Assembly (NCBI RefSeq): GCF_050433445.1
Contig: NZ_JBNPXF010000019.1
Location: forward strand, 3,257 to 67,256
DNA: 64,000 nt
Direction: 5' to 3'
DNA from: Kroppenstedtia sanguinis
GTDB lineage: Bacteria > Bacillota > Bacilli > Thermoactinomycetales > DSM-45169
The notes under the pieces are model-generated. The model was not told the DNA's origin and made no database searches. It worked only from the letters and a program-made list of their open reading frames with translations. Shown here piece after piece: positions 34,817 to 43,282 of the stretch (the first letter of the stretch is position 1; every line of letters starts with the position of its first letter). The translations under genes were made by a program, and so were the position numbers.

Positions 34817-35359
34817 TCACCCCATCAGTTGTTTTTCATAGGAAAGAAATAGATGAACACCTTTTTGCACAAACCCGGACGTAAAAGGTTCACTGCCTGT
34901 TGCGACGAGATGTTCCAGTTCAGCAACTGCGGCTTCCACATGATGGGTCACCTCACGGGAATAGCCGAGGCGTCGCCGATTGATTTCATATTCGTCACGA
35001 TCTAACCAACGAGTGGTCCGATCCGGCTCCACCCATAGATCCAAATCATAGTCTGTGTAGACCAACCCTTGTCTTTCCAGGCTGTAAGGTGAAGCGATAT
35101 TGCAATAGAAATGGTGGGAGCCGGTGGGATCAATCCTTATTATCGTATTGAACCAGTGGTTTCTATGAAACTGGCAGAGTGCCAATTCTTTTGAAAGCCA
35201 CTTACGCCCATCGGACTCGGTCACCTCCACATTGCGATTGGCCAGCAAGAGGGGCTCTCCCGGGTCCAACACCACCGATCGTTTCCAGGAACGATGGAAC
35301 AGACCCCCGTGCTTTCTGCTTTCAATCCGGAGGATATCCCCAGCCCGAATGGTTTGCAT
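34817..35359 (-). CDS. DUF402 protein, nucleoside tri-/diphosphate phosphatase type
   Basis: A 180-residue protein with the DUF402 core (HFYCNIASPYSLERQGLVYT and DYDLDLWVEPD) and a C-terminal helix (RRLGYSREVTHHVEAAVAEL), as in YgaC and its relatives, one of which has been characterised as a nucleotide phosphatase. The Asp/Glu cluster that would bind metal is present. GGAGA eight bases upstream of the ATG at 35359 supports that start. Operon partner of the signal peptidase. Confidence 0.82.
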   Translation of the reverse strand: MQTIRAGDILRIESRKHGGLFHRSWKRSVVLDPGEPLLLANRNVEVTESDGRKWLSKELALCQFHRNHWFNTIIRIDPTGSHHFYCNIASPYSLERQGLVYTDYDLDLWVEPDRTTRWLDRDEYEINRRRLGYSREVTHHVEAAVAELEHLVATGSEPFTSGFVQKGVHLFLSYEKQLMG

Positions 35360-35476
35360 CACTTAAATCTCCTTCCCATCTTCTTGTATTTCCAAAAATA
35401 ACGGATTATAAAACATAAAAATCAGAATTGATCTGATGAACCGCAAATGCAAATCTTTTTTCCTAAGCTGGAAATC

Positions 35477-35505
35477 TTGACATCTCCTCACAACCCCGTC
35501 ATAAT
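35477..35505 (+). promoter_or_regulatory. sigma-A promoter of the T-box/proC unit
   Basis: A perfect TTGACA (35477-35482) and CATAAT (35500-35505) with a 17-base spacer. Transcription should begin near 35512. Confidence 0.7.
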
Positions 35506-35511
35506 GAGTAA

Positions 35512-35782
35512 AAATCACCAGCTGAAGAAAAACGCGATGAAGGGACCAGGGAGACCGGATGTCCGTTCAGAGAGCAATCCCCATCGGCTGAAAGGATTGC
35601 CGGCAACATCCACTCCCAGCCCACCCCGGAAGCGGGCGGCGATGAGCCGCGACGGACCTCTCCGTTATCGATGAGGAAGACCCTCTAATGTCTTCCATAA
35701 GTCGGGCACAATCGTGTCAACAAAGGTGGTACCGCGGAAGAAACCCTCTTTCGTCCTTGGGACGGGGAGGGTTGTTTTTATT
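35512..35782 (+). promoter_or_regulatory. T-box leader controlling proC
   Basis: The conserved T-box GGTGGTACCGCGG lies at 35725-35737, followed by a terminator hairpin (AACCCTC 35742-35748 with GAGGGTT 35767-35773) and a T run. An AGAGAG element at 35570-35575 and a stem GGATGT/ACATCC support a normal stem I. A candidate proline specifier CCC lies at 35615-35617; this assignment is tentative. Uncharged tRNA(Pro) would stabilise the antiterminator and switch on proline synthesis, as known for proBA and proI in Bacillus. Confidence 0.88.
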
Positions 35783-35810
35783 TTCATCGAAAGCCAAAGG
35801 AGGATTGAGA

Positions 35811-36638
35811 ATGACCGATCAGCCAACCTATTGTTTCATCGGTGCTGGCTCCATGACGGAAGCACTCCTGTCCGGCCTGTTAAGCCAAGGAACGACAGGG
35901 GAGAGCATCACCACCATCAACCGTGGCAACCATGAACGGATCCAACAACTCAACCAACGGTACGGGATCAGTCTTCCCCCTAACCGTAACACCGCTGTGT
36001 CCAAAGCAGATCTCATCATTCTGGCAATCAAGCCGAAAGATGCCGCCGCAGCGCTGGAGCAATGGGGCCCATATATCCACCCAGGGCAGCGAGTGATCTC
36101 CGTAGTCGCCGGTCTCTCCACATCATTTATCGAAAAGCGTCTCGCCCCAGGAACAGCTGTCATTCGCGCGATGCCCAATACTTCAGGAACTGTGGGCTTG
36201 TCCGCCACAGCTCTCTGCCCTGGACTTCACGCCGACGAAGACGACCTAGCACAAGCCGCCCGCTTTTTTTCCTCCATCGGAATCACCGTCGTGGTGAAAG
36301 AGGAAGATATGGATGCTGTCACCGGCCTTTCCGGAAGTGGCCCCGCCTATATCTACTATCTGGTAGAGGCACTGGAGAAAGCTGGGGTTACCATGGGTCT
36401 CACCCCCACCGTCTCTCGCCGCCTCACCCTGCAAACCCTGCTGGGGGCCGCCAAAATGCTACAAGAAACCGGAGAAGAACCCGCTGAGCTTCGCAAAAAG
36501 GTGACTTCACCCGGCGGCACCACAATGGCCGGACTGGAGACACTCGCTCACCATCAGTTTCAGGATGCGTTGATTCTGGCTGTGCAACAAGCCTGCAAAA
36601 GATCCCAGGAATTAGGACGTTTTTCAGCTGATCAGTAA
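35811..36638 (+). CDS. proC: pyrroline-5-carboxylate reductase
   Basis: The last enzyme of proline synthesis, reducing pyrroline-5-carboxylate with NAD(P)H. The 275-residue product has the N-terminal dinucleotide-binding YCFIGAGSMTEALLSGLL, ITVPMPN-region equivalent VIRAMPNTSGTVG, and the family signature GLSGSGPAYIYYLVEAL with VTSPGGTT near the C terminus. AAAGGAGG seven bases before the ATG at 35811 fixes the start; the open frame upstream is the leader RNA. Controlled by the T-box leader. Confidence 0.96.
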   Translation: MTDQPTYCFIGAGSMTEALLSGLLSQGTTGESITTINRGNHERIQQLNQRYGISLPPNRNTAVSKADLIILAIKPKDAAAALEQWGPYIHPGQRVISVVAGLSTSFIEKRLAPGTAVIRAMPNTSGTVGLSATALCPGLHADEDDLAQAARFFSSIGITVVVKEEDMDAVTGLSGSGPAYIYYLVEALEKAGVTMGLTPTVSRRLTLQTLLGAAKMLQETGEEPAELRKKVTSPGGTTMAGLETLAHHQFQDALILAVQQACKRSQELGRFSADQ

Positions 36639-36667
36639 AATCCCCCTCCAGCCGGAGAGGGATTTTT
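36638..36667 (+). terminator. terminator of proC
   Basis: AAATCCCCCTCC pairs with GGAGAGGGATTT around a short loop, one mismatch, then a T run. It overlaps the last base of the stop codon. Confidence 0.8.
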
Positions 36668-36849
36668 CCCCGATGGCGCCGTACCACTAAATTCTTTCAA
36701 TCTCAAGCTATTGTCTCCCATGCCCCCGCCCCTGAAGTGATATGGAATGGTATAAATATTTAGATTAATTTTTAAAAAATTGCACCAGTCAATCAACTGG
36801 GCGTCAGCAAATCAACCGTCGTTGGGTCCTTGTCGCAACCTGTGCCGAT

Positions 36850-37296
36850 TCAGTTTGCAGAATTCAACACATTCTGCAGGTTATACAGCCATTTCTTCTC
36901 CAAAATTGAAGACTGACGGGTTCCCTGGTAGCCGAGATGACGGTAAAAAGGGAACAACTTTTCTGTTCCTTCATCTACCATCACCTGGATCTGACGAACC
37001 CCTTTGCTGTAAAATCGTTTCTCCAAGAGCTCTGCCAGCTGACGTCCCACTCCGTACCCTTGGTACTCGGGATGGACAGCCAGACAGTAGAAAAAGCCGG
37101 TGTCTTTTTCCATTGTCCCCACGATCGCACCGACCACCCGTCCCCCTGATTCAGCCACCACCACCAGATCCCGGTCACAGGCCAACTGTCTGGACAAGAC
37201 TTTCAATGTCTCTTGTTCCCGTTGACGAGAAGCCGTCAACTGCCAGATGGAAGTTACCGCATGGATATCGGAAAGTTGAAAAGAACGTAGGTTCAT
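36850..37296 (-). CDS. GNAT-family N-acetyltransferase
   Basis: A 148-residue single-domain acetyltransferase: VVAESGGRVVGAIVG, FYCLAVHPEYQGYGVGRQL (acetyl-CoA loop QGYGVG) and IQVMVDEGTEKLFPFYRHLGY. The substrate is unknown. AGGAGG seven bases before the ATG gives a strong start. It is a monocistronic-looking gene; I see nothing else in the AT-rich 200 bases between it and proC. Confidence 0.88.
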   Translation of the reverse strand: MNLRSFQLSDIHAVTSIWQLTASRQREQETLKVLSRQLACDRDLVVVAESGGRVVGAIVGTMEKDTGFFYCLAVHPEYQGYGVGRQLAELLEKRFYSKGVRQIQVMVDEGTEKLFPFYRHLGYQGTRQSSILEKKWLYNLQNVLNSAN

Positions 37297-37452
37297 AGAT
37301 AAATCCTCCTGTGATGATGGTTAGATAAGTGTACTAAACAGCAGACCACCAGTGCAATTGTGATCTTTCTGTGAAGAAAACGCTTACTCTCCTTCGTTAA
37401 ATCCCGTTTCTCCCGTTTTTTGCTTCATTCGCTATTCCTTAAAATCATGAGT

Positions 37453-38172
37453 TCAAGCTTTGGAAATAGCGATCTGATCTGCATCCTGCCGCTTAATCCG
37501 AGAGATTTCCCCTGCCAATAACCAAGTCCAGATCACCATCATAAACAAGGCACCTGCGATCAACCAGAGTGCCAATCGTTCTTCCCAGCGGAGAACGATT
37601 GCAGAAATCAGCAGGAAACTCCAGACACTGAAGGAATACCCTGCAAATCGGCTGGTGAATTGCTCTGTGCGATACATGACCGCTGTATACATATATCCAC
37701 TCACTGCAAAACAAGAACAACTAAATATGCCGAACAGCTGAGTCAAGAGATGTTCCCAGTCCATGATATATCTCGCCAAGGATTCCGTAGGAAGCGCCAG
37801 AAACATGCGAGAAAGTTCGGGCATAAAGGTGATTTGAATGAAGTCATGTAGCATCCACGAAGCGGCACCAATCACCCAAATCATCAGAGCCATCTGCAGA
37901 ATGGGACGGTATTCCGTAGCCAAAACCCGGGTCAAGATGACAAACACCCCAATCAAGACCACTGCCGTCAACAGATTCATCCCCCAAGACCAAAGGATCG
38001 CTGTCTCATTGTCGCTGATATACAGCATTCGTTTACCCAGTGAATCCGGATCCAATTGCACAAGGTAAAGAAGGGTCAATATCACTGAAGACAAAATAAC
38101 CACCGCTGCTCCCCGCGTCAGCCAAAGGGACCAAGCAATCCCTCCTTTGATTGTCCACCCCGGCCTCTTCAT
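37453..38172 (-). CDS. polytopic membrane protein of unknown function
   Basis: A 239-residue protein with six hydrophobic segments (about residues 20-38, 62-82, 90-107, 140-160, 178-195, 203-222). The loop after segment 1 contains LDPDSLGKRMLYISDNETAILW, and charged residues flank the ends (MKRPG and RIKRQDAD). It resembles DUF4386-type proteins in overall layout, but I cannot assign it firmly. GGAGAGGGTGGG precedes the ATG. Confidence 0.65.
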   Translation of the reverse strand: MKRPGWTIKGGIAWSLWLTRGAAVVILSSVILTLLYLVQLDPDSLGKRMLYISDNETAILWSWGMNLLTAVVLIGVFVILTRVLATEYRPILQMALMIWVIGAASWMLHDFIQITFMPELSRMFLALPTESLARYIMDWEHLLTQLFGIFSCSCFAVSGYMYTAVMYRTEQFTSRFAGYSFSVWSFLLISAIVLRWEERLALWLIAGALFMMVIWTWLLAGEISRIKRQDADQIAISKA

Positions 38173-38261
38173 CTATTCCCACCCTCTCCTCTGGGATTTC
38201 TCATCTCCATCTTTATGCCCACATCTATCAATCCAATTCTAACGGGCGCTGATTAGAGTGT

Positions 38262-38340
38262 TGTGATTTACATCGATCTTGGGCGGTCAGGATGGGTTTT
38301 CACATGACGTTCCATTGTTCTACGAGTCAAAATCACTTCA
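38262..38340 (-). repeat. decayed mobile-element relic, copy 2
   Basis: Read on the minus strand this stretch aligns with the relic at 14587-14660, including the shared CGATGTAAATCACAACAC and a reading frame ending HVKTHPDRPRSM before a stop. The frame upstream (to 38498) is open for about 76 codons but matches nothing I know. Outside the two MITEs and this relic, the gene-free region 38173-39090 holds only an unexplained perfect 10-bp hairpin at 38684-38713. Confidence 0.5.
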
Positions 38341-38519
38341 TGTGAACTCCCACTCTCCCTGCACCACCCTAGACAAAATTTGTGTCCTGTAGGTAGGATG
38401 ACTCTTTCACTATGCTTCTCTTGGTAACTAGTTTTTCCGCGAACTTCGGTTCCTAAACCATTTGACATGGAGCCACCACCGTCACCGGGGAACGCCAACG
38501 AAGATCATTTACTCCAAAT

Positions 38520-38650
38520 CAGGGCTGTTGATGAACCATAAAGTGGATGGTGGGAGGGCTACGATCTCTTGCAAAAAGCGCAAAGGCTCTTCACCGTCCC
38601 ACCATCCCGACCTGTTTTCCTCCCTAGAATATGGAGAATCAACATGCCTG
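38520..38650 (+). mobile_element. MITE-like element, 131 bp, flanked by exact 9-bp repeats
   Basis: It begins CAGGGCTGTTGATGAACC and ends AATCAACATGCCTG, imperfect inverted ends. ACTCCAAAT occurs directly before (38511-38519) and directly after (38651-38659), an exact 9-bp target duplication. The interior contains the shared core CTACGATCTCTTGCAAAAAG and an inverted-repeat pair (GGATGGTGGGA / TCCCACCATCC-like). No coding capacity. Confidence 0.85.
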
Positions 38651-38734
38651 ACTCCAAATGTATGAAAGTCGCCTCTGAAAAAGCCCCTCTTCCAGCCGAG
38701 GGCGGAAGAGGGGGTGAAAAACGATTCAAATTTT

Positions 38735-39076
38735 CAGGCGTGTTGATTAGCCATATTTTGGGTGGGGAGATCATGTTCTACCACGCGACCGTTGCCATCC
38801 GGCAAGGAAGTGAAATCTGGCCGCTCCAAATCTGACCATCGGGCAGGGGCAAAGCCTTACGGAAGCAACACAGGGAAGAGGTTGCCCCTAAACGCCCTCC
38901 CTCCAGATTCTCCACTGGGTAGGATGGCTACCTTTATTCCAGGGCTTCAGCCCATCGAGATTGTAGTGCCTGTGACGCATCCTTAACTTCAAATTGTAGT
39001 ACCTATGGTGCAAAGGTCGCTTTGACAGCACACGACTCCCTTCCGCTGCCCATTTTCTGGTTCATCAACAGCCCTG
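38735..39076 (-). mobile_element. MITE-like element, 342 bp, longest copy
   Basis: In reverse orientation: it begins CAGGCGTGTTGATTAGCC and ends GTTCATCAACAGCCCTG. The flanks are TCAAATTTT (38726-38734) and TCATATTTT (39077-39085), 8 of 9 identical. The interior is longer and different from the other copies apart from short stretches near the ends (for example GGTGCAAAGG). Its right end lies five bases from the stop codon of the VanW gene. Confidence 0.8.
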
Positions 39077-39090
39077 TCATATTTTATGTT

Positions 39091-40254
39091 TTACGGAGAT
39101 GTGAAGATTTCCACTGTCAGGTAACCTCCATTGGCAGTGGACTTGATCATGATCGGTTTGGACAGGCTGTTCTGGAACTTGAAATCCGGGCCGTACCAGG
39201 CCACTGTGGCATCTCGCCCTTGGGGAACATAGGTGACTTCCTTACTGTGAGAAAAGCGGGCGGTCACTTTCAATCCGGCATGATCCACACTGTTGTACAG
39301 GGTGGAAGAGGTTTGACAAATCCCTCCCCCCATCCCGTCAGTAAATTCACCGTTGACGATAACCGTGGCATTTTTGTAGCCCCGCTGTGCCGTCCGTTGT
39401 CCCACGGTTTCGTTAAAAGAGAACTCCTCCCCGGGATTTAACACCAGGTTGTTGATCGCTTGGCTAGACAGACGAACATTGGTGGTCCGGTTGATCTCAC
39501 CAGGGTTATAACGCGTGGTGTACCTCCCGATCCGCTTTTGGTCCACCTGCTCCAGCTGCGCGGCAGTCACCTTTGGTTCTAGAGTCTCTACCGGCAGTTT
39601 CCGAGGCTTATTGATCCCTTCGGGAAGGTTGGCGATCCACTCCTCCACTTTCTCTTTTTGGATCTCCCTTCCCTCTTTCTCCGGTTCAATCGGTGAATTC
39701 AACCGTTCCATCTGGGCATCGACGGCTGGTTTTTCCACATCTTTTTCCACTTGGGCAAACCATTTTTCCCATTTCTCAGGGTCCAATGTCTTGGGATCCT
39801 TACCGTCAAAACCCATTTTCCTCAGATCGGCTTCCCAGCTTTGGTCCTCATAAGTGAGGATCCATTTGAGTGGGGCTGGTTTTACTTTTGCGCTGGTATG
39901 CTCAGTGACTCCCCCTGTCAACAGCAGGGTACCCAACCCCACCACCAAAACCCCTGTCGTAATCGTTCCCAGAGCCGTTCCCGCCGGCCCCAGCTTCTTC
40001 AGTGGGCGCTGCAACCCCGGTATTTTGGAGACTGAACCGATCACTTTTTCTCCCAGTTTACTCAGCCAGCCAGCACTCGACGTCTCTGCAGAGTTTTTCT
40101 CCACTGGGGCCGTCTCTGCTGCTGCAGCGGGTTCCGGTCCGGTAAAGGACTGCTGCTCGTGATCTGTTTCTTTCCCTGCTTCATTAACCTCGAATTGCGG
40201 CTGTTCTTTGTTCCCCTGCTCATTCCCCTGCGAAAGCTTATTATTCTCTTCCAA
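39091..40254 (-). CDS. VanW-family protein, membrane-anchored
   Basis: A 387-residue protein. The first 90 residues are a charged, Gln/Glu-rich cytoplasmic tail, then one membrane segment (GTALGTITTGVLVVGLGTLL) and an extracytoplasmic part that ends with the VanW domain: GEEFSFNETVGQRTAQRGYK, GGGICQTSSTLYNSV and TVAWYGPDFKFQNS. VanW proteins occur in cell-wall and spore contexts; the biochemical role is not established. The domain preceding VanW looks like the YoaR/PG-binding-4 linker region. GGAGAGG lies upstream of the TTG start. Confidence 0.88.
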   Translation of the reverse strand: MEENNKLSQGNEQGNKEQPQFEVNEAGKETDHEQQSFTGPEPAAAAETAPVEKNSAETSSAGWLSKLGEKVIGSVSKIPGLQRPLKKLGPAGTALGTITTGVLVVGLGTLLLTGGVTEHTSAKVKPAPLKWILTYEDQSWEADLRKMGFDGKDPKTLDPEKWEKWFAQVEKDVEKPAVDAQMERLNSPIEPEKEGREIQKEKVEEWIANLPEGINKPRKLPVETLEPKVTAAQLEQVDQKRIGRYTTRYNPGEINRTTNVRLSSQAINNLVLNPGEEFSFNETVGQRTAQRGYKNATVIVNGEFTDGMGGGICQTSSTLYNSVDHAGLKVTARFSHSKEVTYVPQGRDATVAWYGPDFKFQNSLSKPIMIKSTANGGYLTVEIFTSP

Positions 40255-40388
40255 CTGCTTCCCTCTCCTTCAGACCGGATGTTCCCATCCTGTCCGGTAG
40301 TTCCTATTTTTTGATATTGGAAACAGACTGTGTCAATGATTTACATATTCCGTATTCTTGTGAATTGTGCCCCTAAAAAAGAGAACGG

Positions 40389-41525
40389 TTAAAAAAGACG
40401 ACCTTGCTGAAACCCATGACTGCTCTGAGGTGGGTCCAACGCCATTCGAACCGCCTTCCGATATACATTAGGCAAAGCATAGTGTTCAAGTTCTTTTTCT
40501 TCCACCCAAGCACAATCTGCAGGCAGGTTCTCTTCCGCCAGACACAGCCCCTGCACCAGCGTGATTAACCAGCGCCGATGACTGAACACGTGATCCAATT
40601 CCCCCACCACCGGCCCCAGCTCTAATTTCAGCCCATGGCCGGCCCAGTGGTCCCGCAGGGTTCCACCTGGAACCAGCTCTTCCGGCAGTGTTTCCACAGT
40701 GGGAAGCCCCCACATCCTCCCTAGCAACCCCTCTGACGGCCGCCGTTGGAGTAAAACCTGGGGGCCCTTCCTAATCCAACCAAAGGTCATTCGCACAGGA
40801 ACAGGTGGCTTGCTTTTGGTTTTCACTGGCAATTCCGCCTGGATTCCATCGCGATAGGCCTGACACTCCTCTTGCACAGGGCAATCCGCACAAGCCGGGG
40901 AAACTGGTGTGCAGATGAGAGCCCCCAATTCCATCAGCGCTTGATTGAAATCCCCCGGACGGTCTTGCGGAATCAACAATCGGTCCAGCTCTTCAAACTT
41001 ACGGCGCGCAGAAGTCCGGGTCACATCATCCCACAAGGCGAACCAACGGGAGAGCACCCGGAAGACATTCCCGTCCACCGCCGGAATCGGACGGTTATAG
41101 GCAATACTCAAAATCGCCCCTGTGGTGTAGGGACCCACTCCCTTTAATCGAGAGACAGTTGCGGGATCATCAGGCACGACTCCATCATATGTCTCCACCA
41201 CCTCTTTGACGGCAGTGTGAAGGTTGCGTGCCCGGGAGTAATAGCCCAATCCCTCCCAGGCCTTGATCACATCGTCCTCTTTTGCTGCAGCCAACGCTCC
41301 CGGTGTGGGAAATAAGGACATGAAGCGTTCATAGTACGGGATGACAGTATCCACCCGGGTTTGCTGCAACATGATCTCCGATACCCAGACCCGGTACGGG
41401 TCCTTACTCTCTCTCCAGGGAAGATCCCTTTGGTTTCGATCATACCAATCCAACAGTTTTTTTCGGACCGCCTGGATCCACTCCTCTTCAGGGGCTTGGA
41501 TTGGCTGGTGATCCTTTCCACCCAT
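40389..41525 (-). CDS. mutY: A/G-specific adenine DNA glycosylase
   Basis: MutY removes adenine mispaired with 8-oxoguanine. The 378-residue product has VSEIMLQQTRVDTVIPYYER (catalytic Glu), the helix-hairpin-helix LKGVGPYTTGAILS, the catalytic Asp in IPAVDGNVFRV, the iron-sulfur ligands CTPVSPACADCPVQEEC, and a C-terminal Nudix-like 8-oxoG recognition domain. GGGAGGG six bases before the ATG at 41525 decides the start over an upstream Met. It follows the beta-propeller gene by 23 bases. Confidence 0.96.
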   Translation of the reverse strand: MGGKDHQPIQAPEEEWIQAVRKKLLDWYDRNQRDLPWRESKDPYRVWVSEIMLQQTRVDTVIPYYERFMSLFPTPGALAAAKEDDVIKAWEGLGYYSRARNLHTAVKEVVETYDGVVPDDPATVSRLKGVGPYTTGAILSIAYNRPIPAVDGNVFRVLSRWFALWDDVTRTSARRKFEELDRLLIPQDRPGDFNQALMELGALICTPVSPACADCPVQEECQAYRDGIQAELPVKTKSKPPVPVRMTFGWIRKGPQVLLQRRPSEGLLGRMWGLPTVETLPEELVPGGTLRDHWAGHGLKLELGPVVGELDHVFSHRRWLITLVQGLCLAEENLPADCAWVEEKELEHYALPNVYRKAVRMALDPPQSSHGFQQGRLF

Positions 41526-41548
41526 GGAATGCCCTCCCTGTTTCATTC

Positions 41549-42958
41549 TCAGCTGTCTTGATCCTGGGAATCCGGCAGATTGTGAAGATCGATCAACTTC
41601 AGGACTTGCCCTTTCTCCGACTCTTCACGGACCAGCAGTTTATCCCTTTTCTCGGACAGATAAAAACCAAGCACTTTCTGGTGGGTTTGATACACTGCTC
41701 GTTCCTCCATGTTATCCTTTACAAACAGGATTTTATGGTTTTGAGCCAGCCAGACGCCCCCAGGATCGAAACGGACATAGTCCGGGTCGTTCTGTACTTG
41801 GTTATACACATCATATACCTTGGATTCCAGGGTCCTCAAGTCAACCAATTTTAAAATTCCGTTGACTGCATAGCACAGATAGTCACCACCCGGACTCAAA
41901 GTCAGATGCTTCAATCGGGTGGACAGGAGATTTTCTTCGCTTTCAACATAATGAAACATTTTCCCATCGATTACATGAACCGCTTCAAAGAAGGTCTCCC
42001 CATCTTGGGATTTTCCTGTGGGAAAAGCTAGATATCGGCCTGTAGGATCCCAGACAGGATGTCCGACGATCCAACTTCCTTTCACAGTCCGGTGGAGAGT
42101 CTCTGTCTTCCCACGATCCGGGTGGAGCACGGCTACTCTTTTTCCCAGGAGAGACGGGCGTTCTTCAGATTTGTTCTCGCTGTTTTTTCTATTTTGGGGA
42201 GGGACCACATAGACGAGCCGGGCTCCCTTGGGGGACCAAACTCCCGTATAACCACCGGCCAAAGTATAGACCCGCTTCCCGTCGCTGCCCCGATAGACTT
42301 CATTTCCCACGAGCAGATAGCGACCATCTGCAGACCAGCTACCCCAATCCTCCCCGGAAACCGTCGTCTCTTTTACCCCTTTCACCAGGACTTCATCCTC
42401 CCCCGATTGCAAGCTGTACAACCGGAGGACCCACTTGGACCCGGATTTTTCACAATAGACAAAGGCATTGCCCTTCGGGGAGATGAAGACCGGTTCTTTT
42501 ACGAGAGGCAGAGAATCGGACACTTTCACCATCTGGTCGCCTCGTTCCAAAAACAGCTGCCGGTCTTTTTTGTTATCTAGGATCTGAATCTTGCTTCCGT
42601 CACCCAAGTGATGAACCGCCTTGCTATCTCCGTAGCGGTCGGTCCAATTCACCTTTTTTAGCTGGTTTTTCTTCGCATTAAAAATATAATATCCGCTTGA
42701 ATTTTTTGTCTTTCCCCAAAAATAAAAACGGTCATTTTGAAACAGATAAGGAGTGATCTCCAGAAAATCCGCCTCATATAATACGCCAGGCGAGCTCGCG
42801 TCCTGCCCTGTGACCCAGATAAACCAGATCACCCCCCCACAGAGGAACAACAATAACAGGGCAGACAGACCCCACCACTTCCATCGACTCCGCCTGAAGC
42901 CAGGCATCCACTTCCAAGTCGGGACCTCTTCATCCCATTTTTGTCCATGGTTTTCCAT
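41549..42958 (-). CDS. single-pass membrane protein with TolB-like beta-propeller
   Basis: The product of 469 residues has a short cytoplasmic N terminus, a membrane segment (WWGLSALLLLFLCGGVIWFI) and a large extracytoplasmic region made of repeated beta-rich units with the TolB/DPP-like pattern (SWSADGRYLLVGN; VWSPKGARLVYV; VWDPTGRYLAFP; TLSPGGDYLCYA; RFDPGGVWLAQN). Such propellers are usually binding or scaffold domains. No family-specific function recognised. It lies upstream of mutY and is probably cotranscribed with it. Confidence 0.75.
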   Translation of the reverse strand: MENHGQKWDEEVPTWKWMPGFRRSRWKWWGLSALLLLFLCGGVIWFIWVTGQDASSPGVLYEADFLEITPYLFQNDRFYFWGKTKNSSGYYIFNAKKNQLKKVNWTDRYGDSKAVHHLGDGSKIQILDNKKDRQLFLERGDQMVKVSDSLPLVKEPVFISPKGNAFVYCEKSGSKWVLRLYSLQSGEDEVLVKGVKETTVSGEDWGSWSADGRYLLVGNEVYRGSDGKRVYTLAGGYTGVWSPKGARLVYVVPPQNRKNSENKSEERPSLLGKRVAVLHPDRGKTETLHRTVKGSWIVGHPVWDPTGRYLAFPTGKSQDGETFFEAVHVIDGKMFHYVESEENLLSTRLKHLTLSPGGDYLCYAVNGILKLVDLRTLESKVYDVYNQVQNDPDYVRFDPGGVWLAQNHKILFVKDNMEERAVYQTHQKVLGFYLSEKRDKLLVREESEKGQVLKLIDLHNLPDSQDQDS

Positions 42959-43206
42959 CTACGCCCCTCCGCGTCAGTGAAAAACTTTCCCTTTAAATCA
43001 GACCATGACCATCGATGGTTTAGAGCGGGTCCGCCGCAACTGGATGAATAACCCGTCTTTCCCTACCATGGCAAAATACTCCTTTGATTAGTGTATCAAA
43101 AAAAGCGGAGCGAATTAAGAAATATATTTTGCACAGATAGGAAAGCTCACACCCAGTTTCCCGGGAAATGGATGGTTCCAACAGGATTTCAGTCTATCCC
43201 TTCCAG

Positions 43207-43215
43207 TGCTATAAT
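43207..43215 (+). promoter_or_regulatory. extended -10 promoter of the mscS-like gene
   Basis: TGCTATAAT at 43207-43215 is a perfect extended -10 motif, 68 bases upstream of the start. The -35 is weak (TTTCAG at 17-base spacing). The rest of the 324-base gap 42959-43282 shows no gene. Confidence 0.45.
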
Positions 43216-43282
43216 AGTGCAGAAATGAATCCTTGGCGATCCCCCCACTGATTCCGGATCGCTGCACAATGAAGGTGAAGCC

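Noticed and set aside
38268..38498. 76-codon minus-strand frame between the membrane-protein gene and the first MITE
   Set aside because: Its only supported part is the relic-like C-terminal stretch; there is no ribosome site or homology that I recognise for the rest.
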